Source: Eonycteris spelaea (taxonomy: Eukaryota; Chordata; Mammalia; Chiroptera; Pteropodidae). Taken from it: a stretch of 64,000 nucleotides of DNA. Shown here in pieces: positions 10,010-21,127 of this stretch. The stretch covers positions 2,518,001-2,582,000 of the forward strand of contig PUFA01000062.1 in NCBI GenBank assembly GCA_003508835.1. Direction: 5' to 3'. Under the pieces are notes generated by a model. It had not been told where the DNA came from. It searched no databases and was given only the letters and a program-made list of their open reading frames with translations. The stretch's first letter is position 1, and each line of letters starts with the position of its first letter. The translations under genes were made by a program, and so were the position numbers.

Positions 10010-10255
10010 ATTCTTTAAACAAATATTTTTTGAGCAGCTACAATGTGCCAGGCCCATCTTCACTGCTGAACATCTAACAGTGAATAAATCAGATAAAAAA
10101 TAATTTGCTACTAAAAGAAAGCTTGACATCTCCTTCTTAGATGTGACAAGAAAGCATTTGGAGGAGTTAAATTAAGAAGGCATATGAGCAACGCTGAGCA
10201 CTACTATGTGCTGGGTACCCTGGGGAGCTATGCTGAACAAGATAGATGTGGTTGC
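10010..10255 (-). mobile_element. Two ancient L2/MIR-type tails
   Basis: Both 10010-10100 ('tttgagcagctacaatgtgccagg') and 10180-10255 ('gagcactactatgtgctgggtacc') resemble a widespread old mammalian repeat tail that reads 'tattgagcacctactatgtgccagg' on this strand. Family not resolved. Confidence 0.4.
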
Positions 10256-10284
10256 TGCACACTTGAAACATAAAGCCAAGGTCA

Positions 10285-10465
10285 GGGCCTCTCGAAACAT
10301 CCCCTCTGGATACTGAATCACCTGGTGTGATTGTTAATATGGGGTCACAACAGCACCCACAACCTGCTATAGAATCTCTTGGGGAAAAGACCCAGGAATT
10401 TGCACATTAAACAAGCCTCCAAATGATTCTTCCACCCACTACAATTTGAGAAGTGCTGGTGTAAG
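10285..10465 (-). mobile_element. MER5-like hAT relic
   Basis: 'gaatcacctggtgtgattgt', 'ccaggaatttgcacattaaacaag' and the end 'caatttgagaagtgctggtg' follow a MER5A-like element whose ends are complementary. Strongly diverged, and the left end is worn. Strand is uncertain because the element is nearly symmetrical. Confidence 0.55.
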
Positions 10466-10664
10466 GCTCATTGGTAGTCTTAACTCCTACCATGTGGGTA
10501 AATGTGAATATTTTCTGTTTTATTCACCAAAGCAGAACGTTAATCCTAATTCTGTTGATGTTTTAGGATAAAGATTAATTTTGCAGTGACCATAACATAA
10601 ATCCAACAAGGAGGACTTGAGATTTTTATACTTGTCAAAAGGGAGACTGATACAGTTGAAACCC

Positions 10665-10790
10665 TCCATACATCTGAGCAAACAGAAACTCATAGATGCT
10701 GAAAGACTTACCTAAGGTCACACATCGGGGGCAAGAAAGTAGCTACCTGACCCTGTGCTGGGACCTTTCTACAGCCCCTGTGTGAAAGGC
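10665..10790 (-). mobile_element. MIR SINE fragment
   Basis: 'aaacagaaactcatagatgctg' and 'acttacctaaggtcacac' are the reverse complement of the conserved MIR centre. Confidence 0.6.
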
Positions 10791-12194
10791 ATTGGGGTTG
10801 GAGCGTTTGGTCTCTACCATCAGAAAGACCAATAGAGCCATGCCTGGGGATTTTGCTCCTTTGTTTGCAAGCCAATTCTCAGCTCTTAGGGACAGACATT
10901 TATACTTCCCCTGTCAGGTGGGACACAGTCTCTATTTACAGGACCCCAGCACAAGTGCTAAGACGTAACAAGGCAGGAAAGTACAGATTACCCCCAGGTG
11001 AGGACTCCTGCCCAGCTGTCTCCTAGGCTAGATGACCCTATTAAGGATGCTGGGTTCTTTTAAGCTAAACTGATATTTAAAAATGGACTTCCTAAAGTGA
11101 GGAATAATTATCTTCATATGTCAACCAGGAAAAATGTAGGTAGTGATAACAATGAACAAATGTCAGTTGAAAAACAAAATTTTCTTACTTAAAAAAAATC
11201 TTTCAGATTTCCCTCTTATATTCCATGCATTTCCACAGTAAAAGAATGTAAGGCGAGACAAGTTAACCAAGATGGAAGAAATGACACTTAAAATTTGCTA
11301 AAATACATGAATCCCAAATCTGTTAACATGTAATAATTCTAAGAGTGTTATGCTTCCCTTTTAGATTCCTGGGAACTGCATTATGCTCTTGGAAATTAAA
11401 GGTGTGTGTGTGTGTATGATGTTTTACTGAGCTCAAAGATAAATATTTAATGACAGGGCCTGCACAAATGATATAGATATTTATAATTATATGATTAATT
11501 TAGAATTGTCAGACAGTTTAAGCCAAGTGATTCTCTCAGGTCTGATTTGCCTTAACTGGATTCCTACATTGATCAAATAAACCCAATCACTGTCAGTTCT
11601 CCCTTGTATACTATTATGTATGGGCAAAGTGAGAAATTGCCCTGTCCACATAGATCACAACAGGATATGAACTTTTTTCCATATGAAAAAGTTATTCATT
11701 GCTTTACTGTTAGTTATTCTCATCAGATTTTTGTTGTTGTTGTTCTATCCCTACCCTATTGGGTATCTAGATTAGTAGACAGCAGGAAACAAGGTTTATT
11801 TTACTATAATTTTTCCCCCTAGTGAAGAATTATAACTGAAACTCACTCTTCTTCTAATAACTCTGTAAGGCACCATTTACAAATATACAGTCTCTGTAAT
11901 TCTTCTGTCACTCCTTACTTTGCAAAGAAAACACACACATACGCACAGACTCAGTTCAAGGTACTTCTGTGGTTAATTGCTACAGGTTTTGTTTCCCAAG
12001 ATTAAGTCACAGATTTTTCAGCCAACCTAACATAAGTATTGTGTTATGGGCATTACAACTAGAAATAGCCAAAGAGTGAGCAGGTAACAAAAAAGGAGTG
12101 GGCAGGCACAAGGCGAGAAAGCAGTGGCTAGTCGGGGGCACAGGGTCTAAAAGGAAGACAGTTTATCAGAACTTACTATGATGATGATGATATG
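10791..12194. other. Unique sequence, no gene seen
   Basis: Contains a short GT run at 11402-11416 and a GTT run near 11733-11744. A long A/T-rich section spans 11050-11600. No repeat consensus, RNA gene or exon-like reading frame was recognised. Confidence 0.4.
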
Positions 12195-12285
12195 ATCTAT
12201 ACCGGTGCTATTCAACGTGGTAGACACTAGCTACACATGGCGCCTGTAACTGAGGAACTGAACTTGTCCTTTAATTTTAAGAGAG
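12195..12285 (-). mobile_element. hAT relic (short MER-type)
   Basis: 'gtgctattcaacgtggtag', 'cactagctacacatggcgcc' and 'gtaactgaggaactgaact' match the left half of a nonautonomous hAT family whose consensus carries 'tccaatatggtagccactagccacatgtgg'. A longer copy is at 18190-18410. Confidence 0.55.
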
Positions 12286-13724
12286 CCAAGTGTGTGGGTG
12301 GCTCTTTCATGGGACAGCTCAGGAGGGAGTCCCAGCTCACTGTTTGCTCCTGACAATTGTTGCCATGCATGAATGCAGACTCAGAGGTACCAGCTCTTCT
12401 GATTTTTCCAGAGAAACTAGAAATCCCAATTTTTATGGGATTATCTTAATATTTAAAATACCGGACCAGTCAAAGCAAACACATATATGTTCAATTCTGG
12501 CCAATAGATATCAGTTTGTTCCTCTAGATCCAAATTCTTCACCCTGTTCTCTCCCGTATACAGGTTTTTCCTGTCTAAGAGTAGACTGTTCCTATGAAAC
12601 CTTTTGTAAGACAAATAGCATAAAGTGAAGAAGTAATTATCATTAACTTATATAATGTATATGAAAAAATTTTAAGCATTTTCCAGACCCCCCCCCCACA
12701 AAATAATCTACCAAATCATACCGAATAACACACAAAACCTAAAATAACCCTACTATTTAGTCAAAGCAGGGCTGACATGATAAATACACACCCGCTTTGT
12801 ACATCCATCAGTCCTCTCAAGCAACAGACTTTCCATTCTATCTGTTACTGGGGAAACCACTTTGCTACTAGCAGAATCAAAGTAACTTCCTTAGCTTTCA
12901 AGATTCTCTCTCTTTGCATATAAGTAGTATCAATGGTGGACCAAGGCAAGTTCAACGCAGGCAGTGTCTTTATTTGGTTTATGAGGAATGAAATGCTTAG
13001 TTAGGTCCAGTTTTACTTTAGGTGTAACGCCATATGAGTTCTCTCAGGCTTTTCTGATACCTTAGGACACATTTTACTAAGGGACACACAGAATAAATTG
13101 AAGAAAAGCACAGATACTCACAGACAATTGAAAGCTGTGCAGCTTGAGGCTGTGGGATGCGGAGTGTAGTTCCCAGGGAAGGGCTTGGGGTGCCACTCTC
13201 GCTGCTTGGGGTGCTGCTGCCTCTACAATGATGCGGCCAAACATGATGAACGCTACTTTCTCTTGTCGCCTGTTTTAGTAAAAGAGAAAACACTCTTCGG
13301 ATTTCTATCGATCAGGGAAAACAGGTACTAATGTAGGTCTTTCGTAAAAGCGAAATGGCTACCGTGAACCTGCACGTGAAAATACCAGAATATTTTCATG
13401 ATTGATGTTCATTAGACATTTGCAACTTGGGTCTTCATCCTCCCAGCCCATGAGGTCGGAACAGCTCCCGCTTCACATCTCCTTGGACTCTGACCTCTCC
13501 CTTCAGAATTCTTTGACTTCACCTCAGAAAGGCACCCCCATTGACGAGAAGAGTAGGGTCACTCACTCCTATTACAAATGACCCTCTTAGTCCTCCTCGT
13601 GGAATCATCTGGATAAATTTCCCCTAATAGTTTTAGAACGTTAAGAATTGTCATTTTTGGCTTGTAGTTTAAGTTCTCAGAAGGTAGAGTAAATGCTGTG
13701 ATTGGTTCTATTCCACATCAGAGT
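12286..13724. other. Unique sequence, no gene seen
   Basis: Contains a C9-type run at 12691-12699 and a slightly GC-richer part at 13130-13230. The open frames at 12290-12628 and 13018-13293 have no recognisable domain. No repeat was recognised. Confidence 0.4.
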
Positions 13725-13920
13725 TTTTCAAACTTTTTTTGAACAGAGTACATAGTCAGAGATACATTTTACATTGCAACTTAGTCTACACATTCGGTAA
13801 ACACACACCTAGTCGAGTTTTACAGAACACCGTCTATCCTTACTAGGTGTCGTGCATTCTGATGTTTTCTATTCTCCTCTGCCTTTTTTTTTTCTGTTTC
13901 TTTCAACACTGATCTCAGAG
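13725..13920 (+). mobile_element. Dispersed repeat, probably hAT relic
   Basis: 'gagtttttcaaactttttttgaacagag', 'tacattttacattgcaactta', 'cacacacctagtcgag' and the run 'ttctattctcctctgcc' align in order with a second copy at 18800-19045. The 'ttttcaaactttttt' end resembles a MER/hAT inverted terminus. Family not named. Confidence 0.5.
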
Positions 13921-14714
13921 TTTGCTAAGGAGTCCCAGTCCAGAGTTTGAAATCATTGGAGACTCTAGCTCATATTCTATTACTCAGAACTATTCATTGA
14001 CTAAACTAAATGCTTTCAGTAATTTCCTCTTAGACCCTCCAGCCTCCTCCTGTCACCCCAGTACACACACCCCATTAGTAGGAGTAAATCAGAGACCAGC
14101 ACAAGTGGAATTATGCTCTCATACTCTTTGTAAAGGGTCTTTGTAGTCTCCACTTAAAGAACCTCATTAGACTCAGGTTGTCCTTCATGGGAAGTGATTT
14201 ACATTTAAAAAAAAAAAAAGAAGAAGAAGATCAAAAGACTATTTTCCTTGCACAGTACATTACTTCCTGCAATTCATCAAAATTCTTTTCATGGGTAAAG
14301 GTCACCTTTCATTTATGTATGACATCTGTGTCTATTTTGTTGAAAAGGGTGTGGCTTTCAAAACATAAATCAGGCATTACATGTTGAAAAAACTCATGAA
14401 AAATTACCAGGCAGAGGTGATGGGAGTAACATGGTGAAAAGAAACACAAATGCAATCAGACTTCCCATAACTATGAACTCAGCCCATCTGACTTGGCCTG
14501 AAAAGGGGAAAGATGCAAATGAAACACCTGAGCAGGAGTCCAGGACTCTGCATTTGCTATGAGTTGTAACACTTTTTAAAAAGAATTTTAGGTGGGAAAA
14601 GCACTTGGGTTTAATAGAAATAAAGACAAAACTGGTGTTAGTCCTAGCAACTCACTCGTCAGAGACATCTCAAAGCAAGAAATCTATGCCCCATTTTTTT
14701 TTCTAATGGAGTGG
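13921..14714. other. Unique sequence, no feature seen
   Basis: Has an A12 run at 14208-14219 followed by GAA units. No gene or repeat consensus was recognised. Confidence 0.4.
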
Positions 14715-14965
14715 CTAACAGCTTGGGTACAGGACCTGATTGTCTGGATTTGAATCCCAACCTTCCTGTTTACCAGAAGTGTGACTTTGAGCAAGTGAGT
14801 CACCTCTTTGTGCCATCCTCTCTTCAACTATAAAATATACAGAATTATAGCACCATCCTCATAAGGTTGTCCAGAGGATTGAATTAATTAATATTTGGAA
14901 AACACTGAGCACTAATGCTTTGTATATGGTATGTACGATATTGGCACTTGTTAAATAAATTGTCC
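14715..14965 (+). mobile_element. MIR SINE, near full length
   Basis: 'ctggatttgaatcccaacct', 'accagaagtgtgactttgagc', 'caactataaaatatacagaa', 'cctcataaggttgtccagag' and 'ggcacttgttaaataaatt' cover the MIR consensus head to tail. Confidence 0.8.
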
Positions 14966-15143
14966 AAGAGAAGAGTAAAACATATCAGCTCTCCGTCCTC
15001 TAATTTCTAATAGAAATAAATGTAAAATGAAGATTGAGAAGCCCTGTAACTCGCTGTCCTGTTAGCTCATCTATGCACAGAATTAACACCCAAAGCGACA
15101 AAGATTACATGACATCCTCTATGAAAAGTAAAGACTCATTTAG
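14966..15143. other. Unique sequence, no feature seen
   Basis: Short unique interval leading into a GGA microsatellite. Confidence 0.35.
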
Positions 15144-15246
15144 AAGGAGGAGGAGGAGGAGGAGGAGGAGAGAGGAGGAGGAGAGGAGGAGGAGGAGGAG
15201 GAGGAGGAGGAGGAGGAGGAGGAGGAGGAGGAGGAGCAGGAGAAAG
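15144..15246. repeat. (GGA)n trinucleotide repeat
   Basis: About 100 bp of AGG/GGA units with two small interruptions. It produces artificial poly-Arg (plus) and poly-Pro (minus) reading frames. The pure purine strand can form triplex or G-quadruplex structures. Confidence 0.95.
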
Positions 15247-15711
15247 GAATAATATCTCAGTCCCAAAGCCAAGGTGGAAACGTGAATGGTCTGAAAACCA
15301 TAAGACAGAGCTGGTCATGACACCCGAAGGCCAGACGTGGCTGAGAGATTACCTCGTGTCATCAGTGGAAGAAAGAGCTGAGGAAGCTAAAAACCCAGGC
15401 CCTGGGGAATATCAACAAGCCAAACACAATTTGGGGAAGACATTTAAAAGTCGCATGGACAAAACCGGTTAAAAAAATTCTCTGGGTAAAGCCAATAGAA
15501 ATGAACGAATATTTGTGCAAAGACCAACTGAAAGGTAAAATTAAAAACCATGAGAGAGTCCATCTAAGTGTAGTCTCAGGCAATCATCTGCGGAGCTGTG
15601 AAATATGTCTCATTGTGAGATGCGCTCTTCTAAAAAATAAAAATAGAAATGAAATTGGGAATCTGATTATTGAAAAACACCCTGTAATGCTTTGTTCTCA
15701 GTTTTCCAGAA
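15247..15711. other. Unique sequence, no feature seen
   Basis: No repeat or gene recognised between the GGA repeat and the hairpin. Confidence 0.35.
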
Positions 15712-15791
15712 ATTGAATATGGAAGTATTATGTGTGCATACATATATGTACAGATATGTGTGTATACCCACAAAATGCTTCCATATTCAAT
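15712..15791. repeat. 80-nt near-perfect hairpin
   Basis: The outer 14 bp arms ATTGAATATGGAAG and CTTCCATATTCAAT are exactly complementary. Pairing continues inward to a total stem of about 36 bp, with three or four mismatches, some G-T pairs and a loop of only a few bases. It could be a small MITE, a young inverted duplication or a pre-miRNA-like hairpin. The family is not recognised and there is no evidence that it is transcribed. Confidence 0.75.
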
Positions 15792-16400
15792 ATATTCATA
15801 TTCAAAATGTTGGTTATATAGATCGCTTTAAAGAAATATCTCCTTTTTAAAGAAGTTCTTTATGAGGTAACATTAAGCGGTAGAAAGGTCACCTGAAACT
15901 ACCTGGCTGTAGGTGTTAAACTACATCGTAATCCACACCCAGAAAACATAGAAATCATGTACAGTTTGGGGCCTAGGGCCGAGTCTCCTTAAGGTAACAG
16001 GTTCAAACAATTGCAAAAATGGCCTGACACTGCAATGGAGGCCTCCGCGCGTGGGTGGTGAACATCATGGGTCACAGGGAGCCACTTTGATGTCAGTAGC
16101 AGCTTTGTGTAAAAAGAGCAGGGAGAATGCAGTCCCTGACCATGTGGGAGCCCCTTCACTTCTCAGGCTGCGTTTTGCCGTTGTCCCATATGTATGACTC
16201 CTACTGACCATGGCACACAGTGCGAAGCTTGGATTGATGGTCACAACGGCCTCCAGCCTGTAAGGTTCAGCTCTGTACTCAGCATCGGTTATGCAAAGAA
16301 AGGAAGTTTACTTTTAGGCCTACTACTGGTTTTGCTTTTTGTCTCTCTTCCTCCACGGCTTTCTACTTTTCCTTCTGAATCCCTTCAAATCCCAGATCTA
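15792..16400. other. Unique sequence, no feature seen
   Basis: Moderate GC and a few CpG sites at 16045-16060. No repeat consensus or gene recognised. Confidence 0.4.
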
Positions 16401-16495
16401 TCCTTTCCTTCCCTTTTTCCTTCCTTCCTTCCTTCCTTCCTTCCTTCCTTCCTTCCTTCCTTCCTTCCTTCCTTCCTTCCTTCCTTCCTTCCTCT
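16401..16495. repeat. (CCTT)n tetranucleotide repeat
   Basis: About 20 near-perfect TTCC units. It explains the long Pro/Ser/Phe-rich frames on the plus strand and the Lys/Glu/Gly/Arg frame on the minus strand. Confidence 0.95.
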
Positions 16496-16526
16496 TTTCT
16501 GTGAACATCTCTCTTCATTTTTGCAG

Positions 16527-16529
16527 TCT

Positions 16530-16581
<52 letters not shown>
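16527..16581. repeat. (CT)n microsatellite
   Basis: About 24 CT units, 30 bp downstream of the CCTT array. Together they make a pyrimidine-rich block of about 180 bp. Confidence 0.95.
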
Positions 16582-16585
<4 letters not shown>

Positions 16586-16884
16586 TTAGACCTGTCTGTG
16601 CACTTGCCTCTTTCAGCTTGTCCCCCTCTCACTCTGTTTCTCTTCATGTTCGGGCAGCTTCCCCAGAATGCTGCTCACCTTCTTCCAAAGGTGGGTTCTG
16701 CAGAGCATCAGAACCACAAACACTGGTGAAAGCATACAGCTCCAGCCAACAATTTCATTGGTGCTGGGCATTCTTGGGGCAAAGAATGGGTTCCTAGACA
16801 TTGATGGGTGACTGTTTAGGAGGAGGAGGGTCCACTCAATAGTTGAACCTGAAGTCTCTTTCACAGCCAATTTTAATCCTGTGA

Positions 16885-17262
16885 TTTTTGGGAAGTGTGA
16901 AAAGAATTCTCCTGATTTCTGTCGTTCCTTCATTACACACTGGTGGTGCCATGCACTGTGCTACCTGCATTCCTTAGCTGAGGGCCCCTCTGCTTTCAAA
17001 GCCGGTGAGTCTTGCTCAGGTGATCACTCTGACATTCTGTTTCTGTTATCACATCTCCTTCACTGACTCTCTTTTAGGAGAGGACCTTTGGGACTTTACT
17101 GAGTCCACTCAAATAGTATAGAATAACCTACCATCTCAAGATTCTTAACTTAATCATACCTGCAAGGTTCCTTTGCCACATAAAGTAACATAGTCACAGG
17201 TTCTGGGGGTTCGAATGTGGCCATCTTTGAGGGACCATTATTCTGTCTACTATAGGGCTCAT
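16885..17262 (-). mobile_element. MLT1-type MaLR LTR
   Basis: The plus strand reads 'ctgcattccttagctgaggg', 'ctttcaaagccggtgagtctt', 'aaggttcctttgccacata', 'cacaggttctgggggttcga', and ends 'ccattattctgtctactata'. This is the reverse complement of an MLT1-type LTR from the middle to its 5' end. The polyadenylation half is missing. Confidence 0.75.
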
Positions 17263-17637
17263 AAAAATCTTTCAACTTCTTTAAAACCAGAAAAAAGAAA
17301 ACTTTTTAGTTAGAGAAAATGGTTTCATAGAGAATGCTAATATATTTGCTTTTAGACCAATAGAGCAAGATATGTTTAATATTATGGAGGAAGGGAGCCC
17401 CAAAGTAATAATTTAAAAAACTGCTTAGGTCCCAGTGAAGCTCACAGACACATTCCTACAGTGTCGCTAAAGCAACATCTATGATAGGGGATTGTAGCGA
17501 GGAGTACATGCCTGAGAATCACAGGAACCAGTAATAATTCATCTTGACCAAGTTTTTATGAAGGAAATGATGGGCTGATGAAAAAACAACTGACCAGCAT
17601 CATCTAGGACACCATAATGGTGGCAATAAGGGATTTG
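17263..17637. other. Unique sequence, no feature seen
   Basis: A/T-rich. No consensus recognised. Confidence 0.35.
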
Positions 17638-17882
17638 TAACTAGACAGTACTGGATTCACATTCCGGCTCATTCACGCACTACCCGAGTGACTTATAAGT
17701 TACTTAACCTTCATAAGCATCAGTTTCCTTACATAGGCTAATACTTCCTATCTCATAGGATTAATGTGAACAAGTGGGACAAGGTATACGAAGTACTTAT
17801 CATGGTGCCAGGTACATAGTGAACAGTTAATAAGTGACTGCTCTTCTTGTGTCTATTTTTATTACTTTTATTATTACTGTTA
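17638..17882 (+). mobile_element. MIR SINE, near full length
   Basis: 'actggattcacattccggct', 'ttataagttacttaaccttc', 'catcagtttccttacatagg', 'ctatctcataggattaatgtg' and 'ggtgccaggtacatagtgaac' follow the MIR order, ending in a TTATTA-rich tail. Confidence 0.75.
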
Positions 17883-18189
17883 TAACAATTATAGTTTTTA
17901 ACCCATATAGTTCAAAATCAAATAACCTGTCTTGGCAATCTTTAATTTGCAAAACCAGACTTCAGTGGGGATAAGAACTCAGAGGGTTCATGTTTAGAAG
18001 TTGGATCATTTGTCTTTAGCAATAATCTGGACCAAAAAAAATTTAAACAGTGCATGGCAGACTAAATGTTAGCCTTCCTCACTCTTTGGTGTGTATTGCC
18101 TGAATAAAATAATTTTATCAGACATTTTAGTGTGGAAAACAAGAAAGAAGAAGAGCCACCCTTCTTTCAAGATACTAGTCCTAGAGTCT

Positions 18190-18410
18190 AGAGCTGTGAT
18201 ATCTAATATGGCAGCCACTACCCACGTGCAGTTACTTACGTTTAAATTAATTAAGATAAAAATGAAAACTTCGGGTCTTCAGTCACTCTGGCTGCATTTT
18301 AAATACTAAAGAGCCATATGTGGTTAAAGAGCTAGTGGTTACATATTGAGCAGGGGAGATATAGAATTTTCTACAATTATAAAAAGTACTATTGGACAGT
18401 GCTTATCAAG
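18190..18410. mobile_element. Nonautonomous hAT relic (MER-type)
   Basis: 'atctaatatggcagccacta', 'taaattaattaagataaaaatg', 'gccatatgtggttaaagagctag' and the end 'ctattggacagtgctta' match a mammalian hAT family with 'tgtccaata' inverted termini. A shorter copy is at 12195-12285. Orientation is uncertain. Confidence 0.65.
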
Positions 18411-18656
18411 TCTAGAGTATCAGCTGCCCTAAATAACCTCTGAAAACAAACCTAATTATTATTTAATATGATCTAACTTAAAACCATACAACTCCACAAT
18501 CTGGTGAATCATAGGTCTTAAAAACAGCAAGATTTATCTTTTTTTCCTTTCAATTAGATGCTTTAATTTTTTATTAAAAATCTTCTACAGCATTCATAGA
18601 GATCCATATTGTCATGTTTGTATAAATTCTGTGGTTGCACTTATATAACAATACCC

Positions 18657-18658
<2 letters not shown>

Positions 18659-18706
<48 letters not shown>
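18659..18706. repeat. (CA)n microsatellite
   Basis: About 24 uninterrupted CA units. Confidence 0.97.
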
Positions 18707-18708
<2 letters not shown>

Positions 18709-18799
18709 TAATTTAAGGGAAAACAAAACAAAAACGAGTTAAGCAAATATGGCAAACTAACTGTTTAACAACAAAATTGGATTATTTAAATTCTCATTA

Positions 18800-19045
18800 G
18801 TCTTAGCTTTCAAACTTTTTATTGCAACTCACAGGAGAAAATATATTTTACAATGTAACCTAGTGTAAGCACACACAAACACAATCGAAAACTACGGTTT
18901 CATAAAGTAATAAACCCTTACGCAGGTGATATATCTTTTAGTTTCTCTTCTGTACTTCCTCTCTCCTCTTTCCATTTTCCTTCTTTAATGTTGGTTATCC
19001 ACTACACTGATTTTACGACTCACAAAGGGGTCATGATCTGGAGTT
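18800..19045 (+). mobile_element. Dispersed repeat, probably hAT relic
   Basis: 'gctttcaaactttttattgcaactcac' and 'atattttacaatgtaacct' match the copy at 13725-13920. The right end 'ttacgactcacaaaggggtcatgatctgg' resembles the 'acgacccactaatgggtcgtgac' terminus of a mammalian hAT-like family. Longer than the first copy. Confidence 0.55.
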
Positions 19046-19944
19046 AGAAAGACATTGATCCAAACCAAGACGGCAAATGCAAATACTTTAATTTGGGCAA
19101 GTCACAAAGAGGTGTAAACTATGAGAAATGAAGAGCACACGGCCCTTTGAGAAGGCACAGTGGCTTCTCCGCTCGCACCTTTTTCATATAGGAACATAAG
19201 TCTCTGTTGCTAGAACCTATAACAGCTCAGGAAGAAGCCAAATATCATTACTTCTGTGAAGCCTTCCTTAAAAGTATAGCAAATAATCCTTAACATTTTT
19301 TAATGCTCGTCAGCCAAACAAAGCAAGTCTCTCACGTGGCATTGGTCTAAGAATTAATTTTCCGTTTCCAGTGGTATAGAAGCAGGTTCTTTTTCCTTTA
19401 CAATGAGAGTTCAGACTCCCCTAAAACAGATATAGCACAATCCTCTGTCTTCTCATGACCTGGAGAGGAAGAAAGGAGAGGTCCTTAGCTAATAAAGGGG
19501 TTTGAAAGTAATAATTTCTCCTGGAATGAGGCCATGTTGGGTGCCCACTGACTGCCAAGAAGAGCAGAGGGAGTCAGTCATTTCAACAGCACAGAGTCCT
19601 CAGAAAACCGAGTTTATCCTTGTCCAATCAGAGGATAGAGAGAGAAGCTCCATCAGCAGGTCTCATTCAAGATTGTCCCTCAGTAACAGCCTCTGGGGTC
19701 TCTCTTTGAAGGTCAGCTCAGTTAGTTCTCACTCTTACTTAGACTAGCCAGGCATTCAGGGTCAGGGCTGCCCAGGTAAAATAGTTAACCAATTATTTTA
19801 AAACATCTATAGTTAAAAACACTTAAATTTCAAATGGAAATGCTACTACTATATAATTAAAAGGTTAAATCAGCCTGCTTTATAGCCAGTGCATCTGGGC
19901 TTTAATCTATTAGTAAAATTGCCAATATTCAAATATTTTTTTTT
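19046..19944. other. Unique sequence, no gene seen
   Basis: An open frame at 19502-19747 has no recognisable domain. No repeat consensus was recognised. Confidence 0.4.
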
Positions 19945-20225
19945 TAAAAATAAACTCTTATTTTGGAATAATTTTGATTTATAGAAAAGTTTGAAAAATT
20001 GTATAAAGGGTTTCTGTATATTTTCACTCCCCCCCCTCCACCGTTTCCTATAATGTTAATATGTTACACAGTCATAGCACTTTTGACAAACTAAGAAATT
20101 AATGCTGATACATTATTATTAACTGAACTACTTCATTTGGACTTCATCAGCTTTTTCATTTATGTCCTTTTCTTGTTCCAGGATGCAATCCAGCATACCA
20201 CATTGCATTTAGTTCAACTTTTTTG
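19945..20225 (-). mobile_element. LINE-1 3' UTR fragment
   Basis: 'ggaataattttgatttatagaaaagtttg', 'cccctccaccgtttcctataatgttaa' and 'ggatgcaatccagcatacca' are reverse-complement pieces of an old L1M 3' UTR. It includes a C7 run near 20030. Confidence 0.65.
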
Positions 20226-20596
20226 ACCTACATAAAACAAATACTTTAGGAATCAATAGAGTAACCAAAGAAGAAAAGTCTTATTACAATATAGCCATTA
20301 GATCCTGGTGAGGAGATTGTCTCTGGGACCCATGACCCTCAATTGCTAGTTTGAGGTACTAATCTCATCTAGAAACTAAACACAGCCATCAGCTTCTGAG
20401 TCTCTGTTTTTGGCCTAGCGTGGTGACTGTCATGAAGTAGGTGCCCAATGAACACATACTGAGTATCTACTGCTTGTCAACAAGTAATTCTTTTGTCTCT
20501 AAAAACTCACACAGGAACAGAAGAACCACTTCCTGCCCAGAAATTGCTCTCTAATTTCATTGTCCATCTACGACTAATGCCATCTTGAAATGGCCA
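20226..20596. other. Mostly unique, small MIR/L2-like tail
   Basis: 20410-20470 ('catgaagtaggtgcccaatgaacac') resembles an L2 or MIR tail. The remainder is unique. Confidence 0.35.
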
Positions 20597-21001
20597 TGTT
20601 TGTATGTTTACTGGGGCAGCCATAATGAAGTCCCACAGACCAGAATTTTATTTTCTCTCTGTTCTGGAGGCCGGAAGTCTGAGATCAAGGTGTGGGCAGG
20701 ACTGGTTTCATACGAGGCCTCTCTCCAGGGCTTGCAGATGGCATCTTCTCCTTGTGTCTTCATGTGGTCTTCCCTCTGGACATGTCTGCATCCAAATTTC
20801 CTCTTCTTATAAGGATGCCAGTCTTAATGGGTTAGGGACCACTCTGGTCATTTTAACTTAATTACATCCTTTAATTACCTCATTTTAACTTAATTACATC
20901 TTTAGAGATTCCATCTCCAAACATTGTGCTATTCTGAGGTATTGGGAGGTAGGACTTCAACATATAAATTTTGGGAGGCACAGAACTTGGCTCATAACAA
21001 T
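20597..21001 (-). mobile_element. MaLR-type LTR
   Basis: The plus strand reads 'ggggcagccataatgaagtc', 'gttctggaggccggaagtct', 'gagatcaaggtgtgggcagg', 'cttcatgtggtcttccctct', 'cttcttataaggatgccagt' and 'aggtaggacttcaacatata', the reverse complement of a near-complete MLT1/MST-type LTR. A 32-bp segment is tandemly duplicated at 20849-20907. No internal region is attached. Confidence 0.85.
20849..20907. repeat. 32-bp tandem duplication in LTR
   Basis: The word 'cattttaacttaattacatc' starts at 20849 and again at 20881, exactly 32 bp later. A single copy is expected in the LTR family. Confidence 0.85.
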
Positions 21002-21127
21002 GTTAAATATACCTGAAATTTAGGGGTTTAAAAAAAAAGTCAAAGGAAGAACCTTACTAAATCCAATGTCACTCATCTTCAGAGGCCAGTCCTTCTTTCT
21101 CGAATATTCTGAATGCTTTACTTTGTG

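Noticed and set aside
15034..15318. Poly-Arg and poly-Pro open frames
   Set aside because: Products of the GGA repeat read in both directions.
16194..16797. Longest open frames (131 and 152 codons) with Pro/Ser/Leu/Phe repeats
   Set aside because: They are translations of the CCTT and CT arrays. The peptide periodicity follows the DNA repeat, and no start context or domain supports a gene.
20585..20861. Overlapping plus-strand frames of 75 and 85 codons
   Set aside because: They lie wholly within an antisense MaLR LTR, and similar frames arise from this LTR family by chance.
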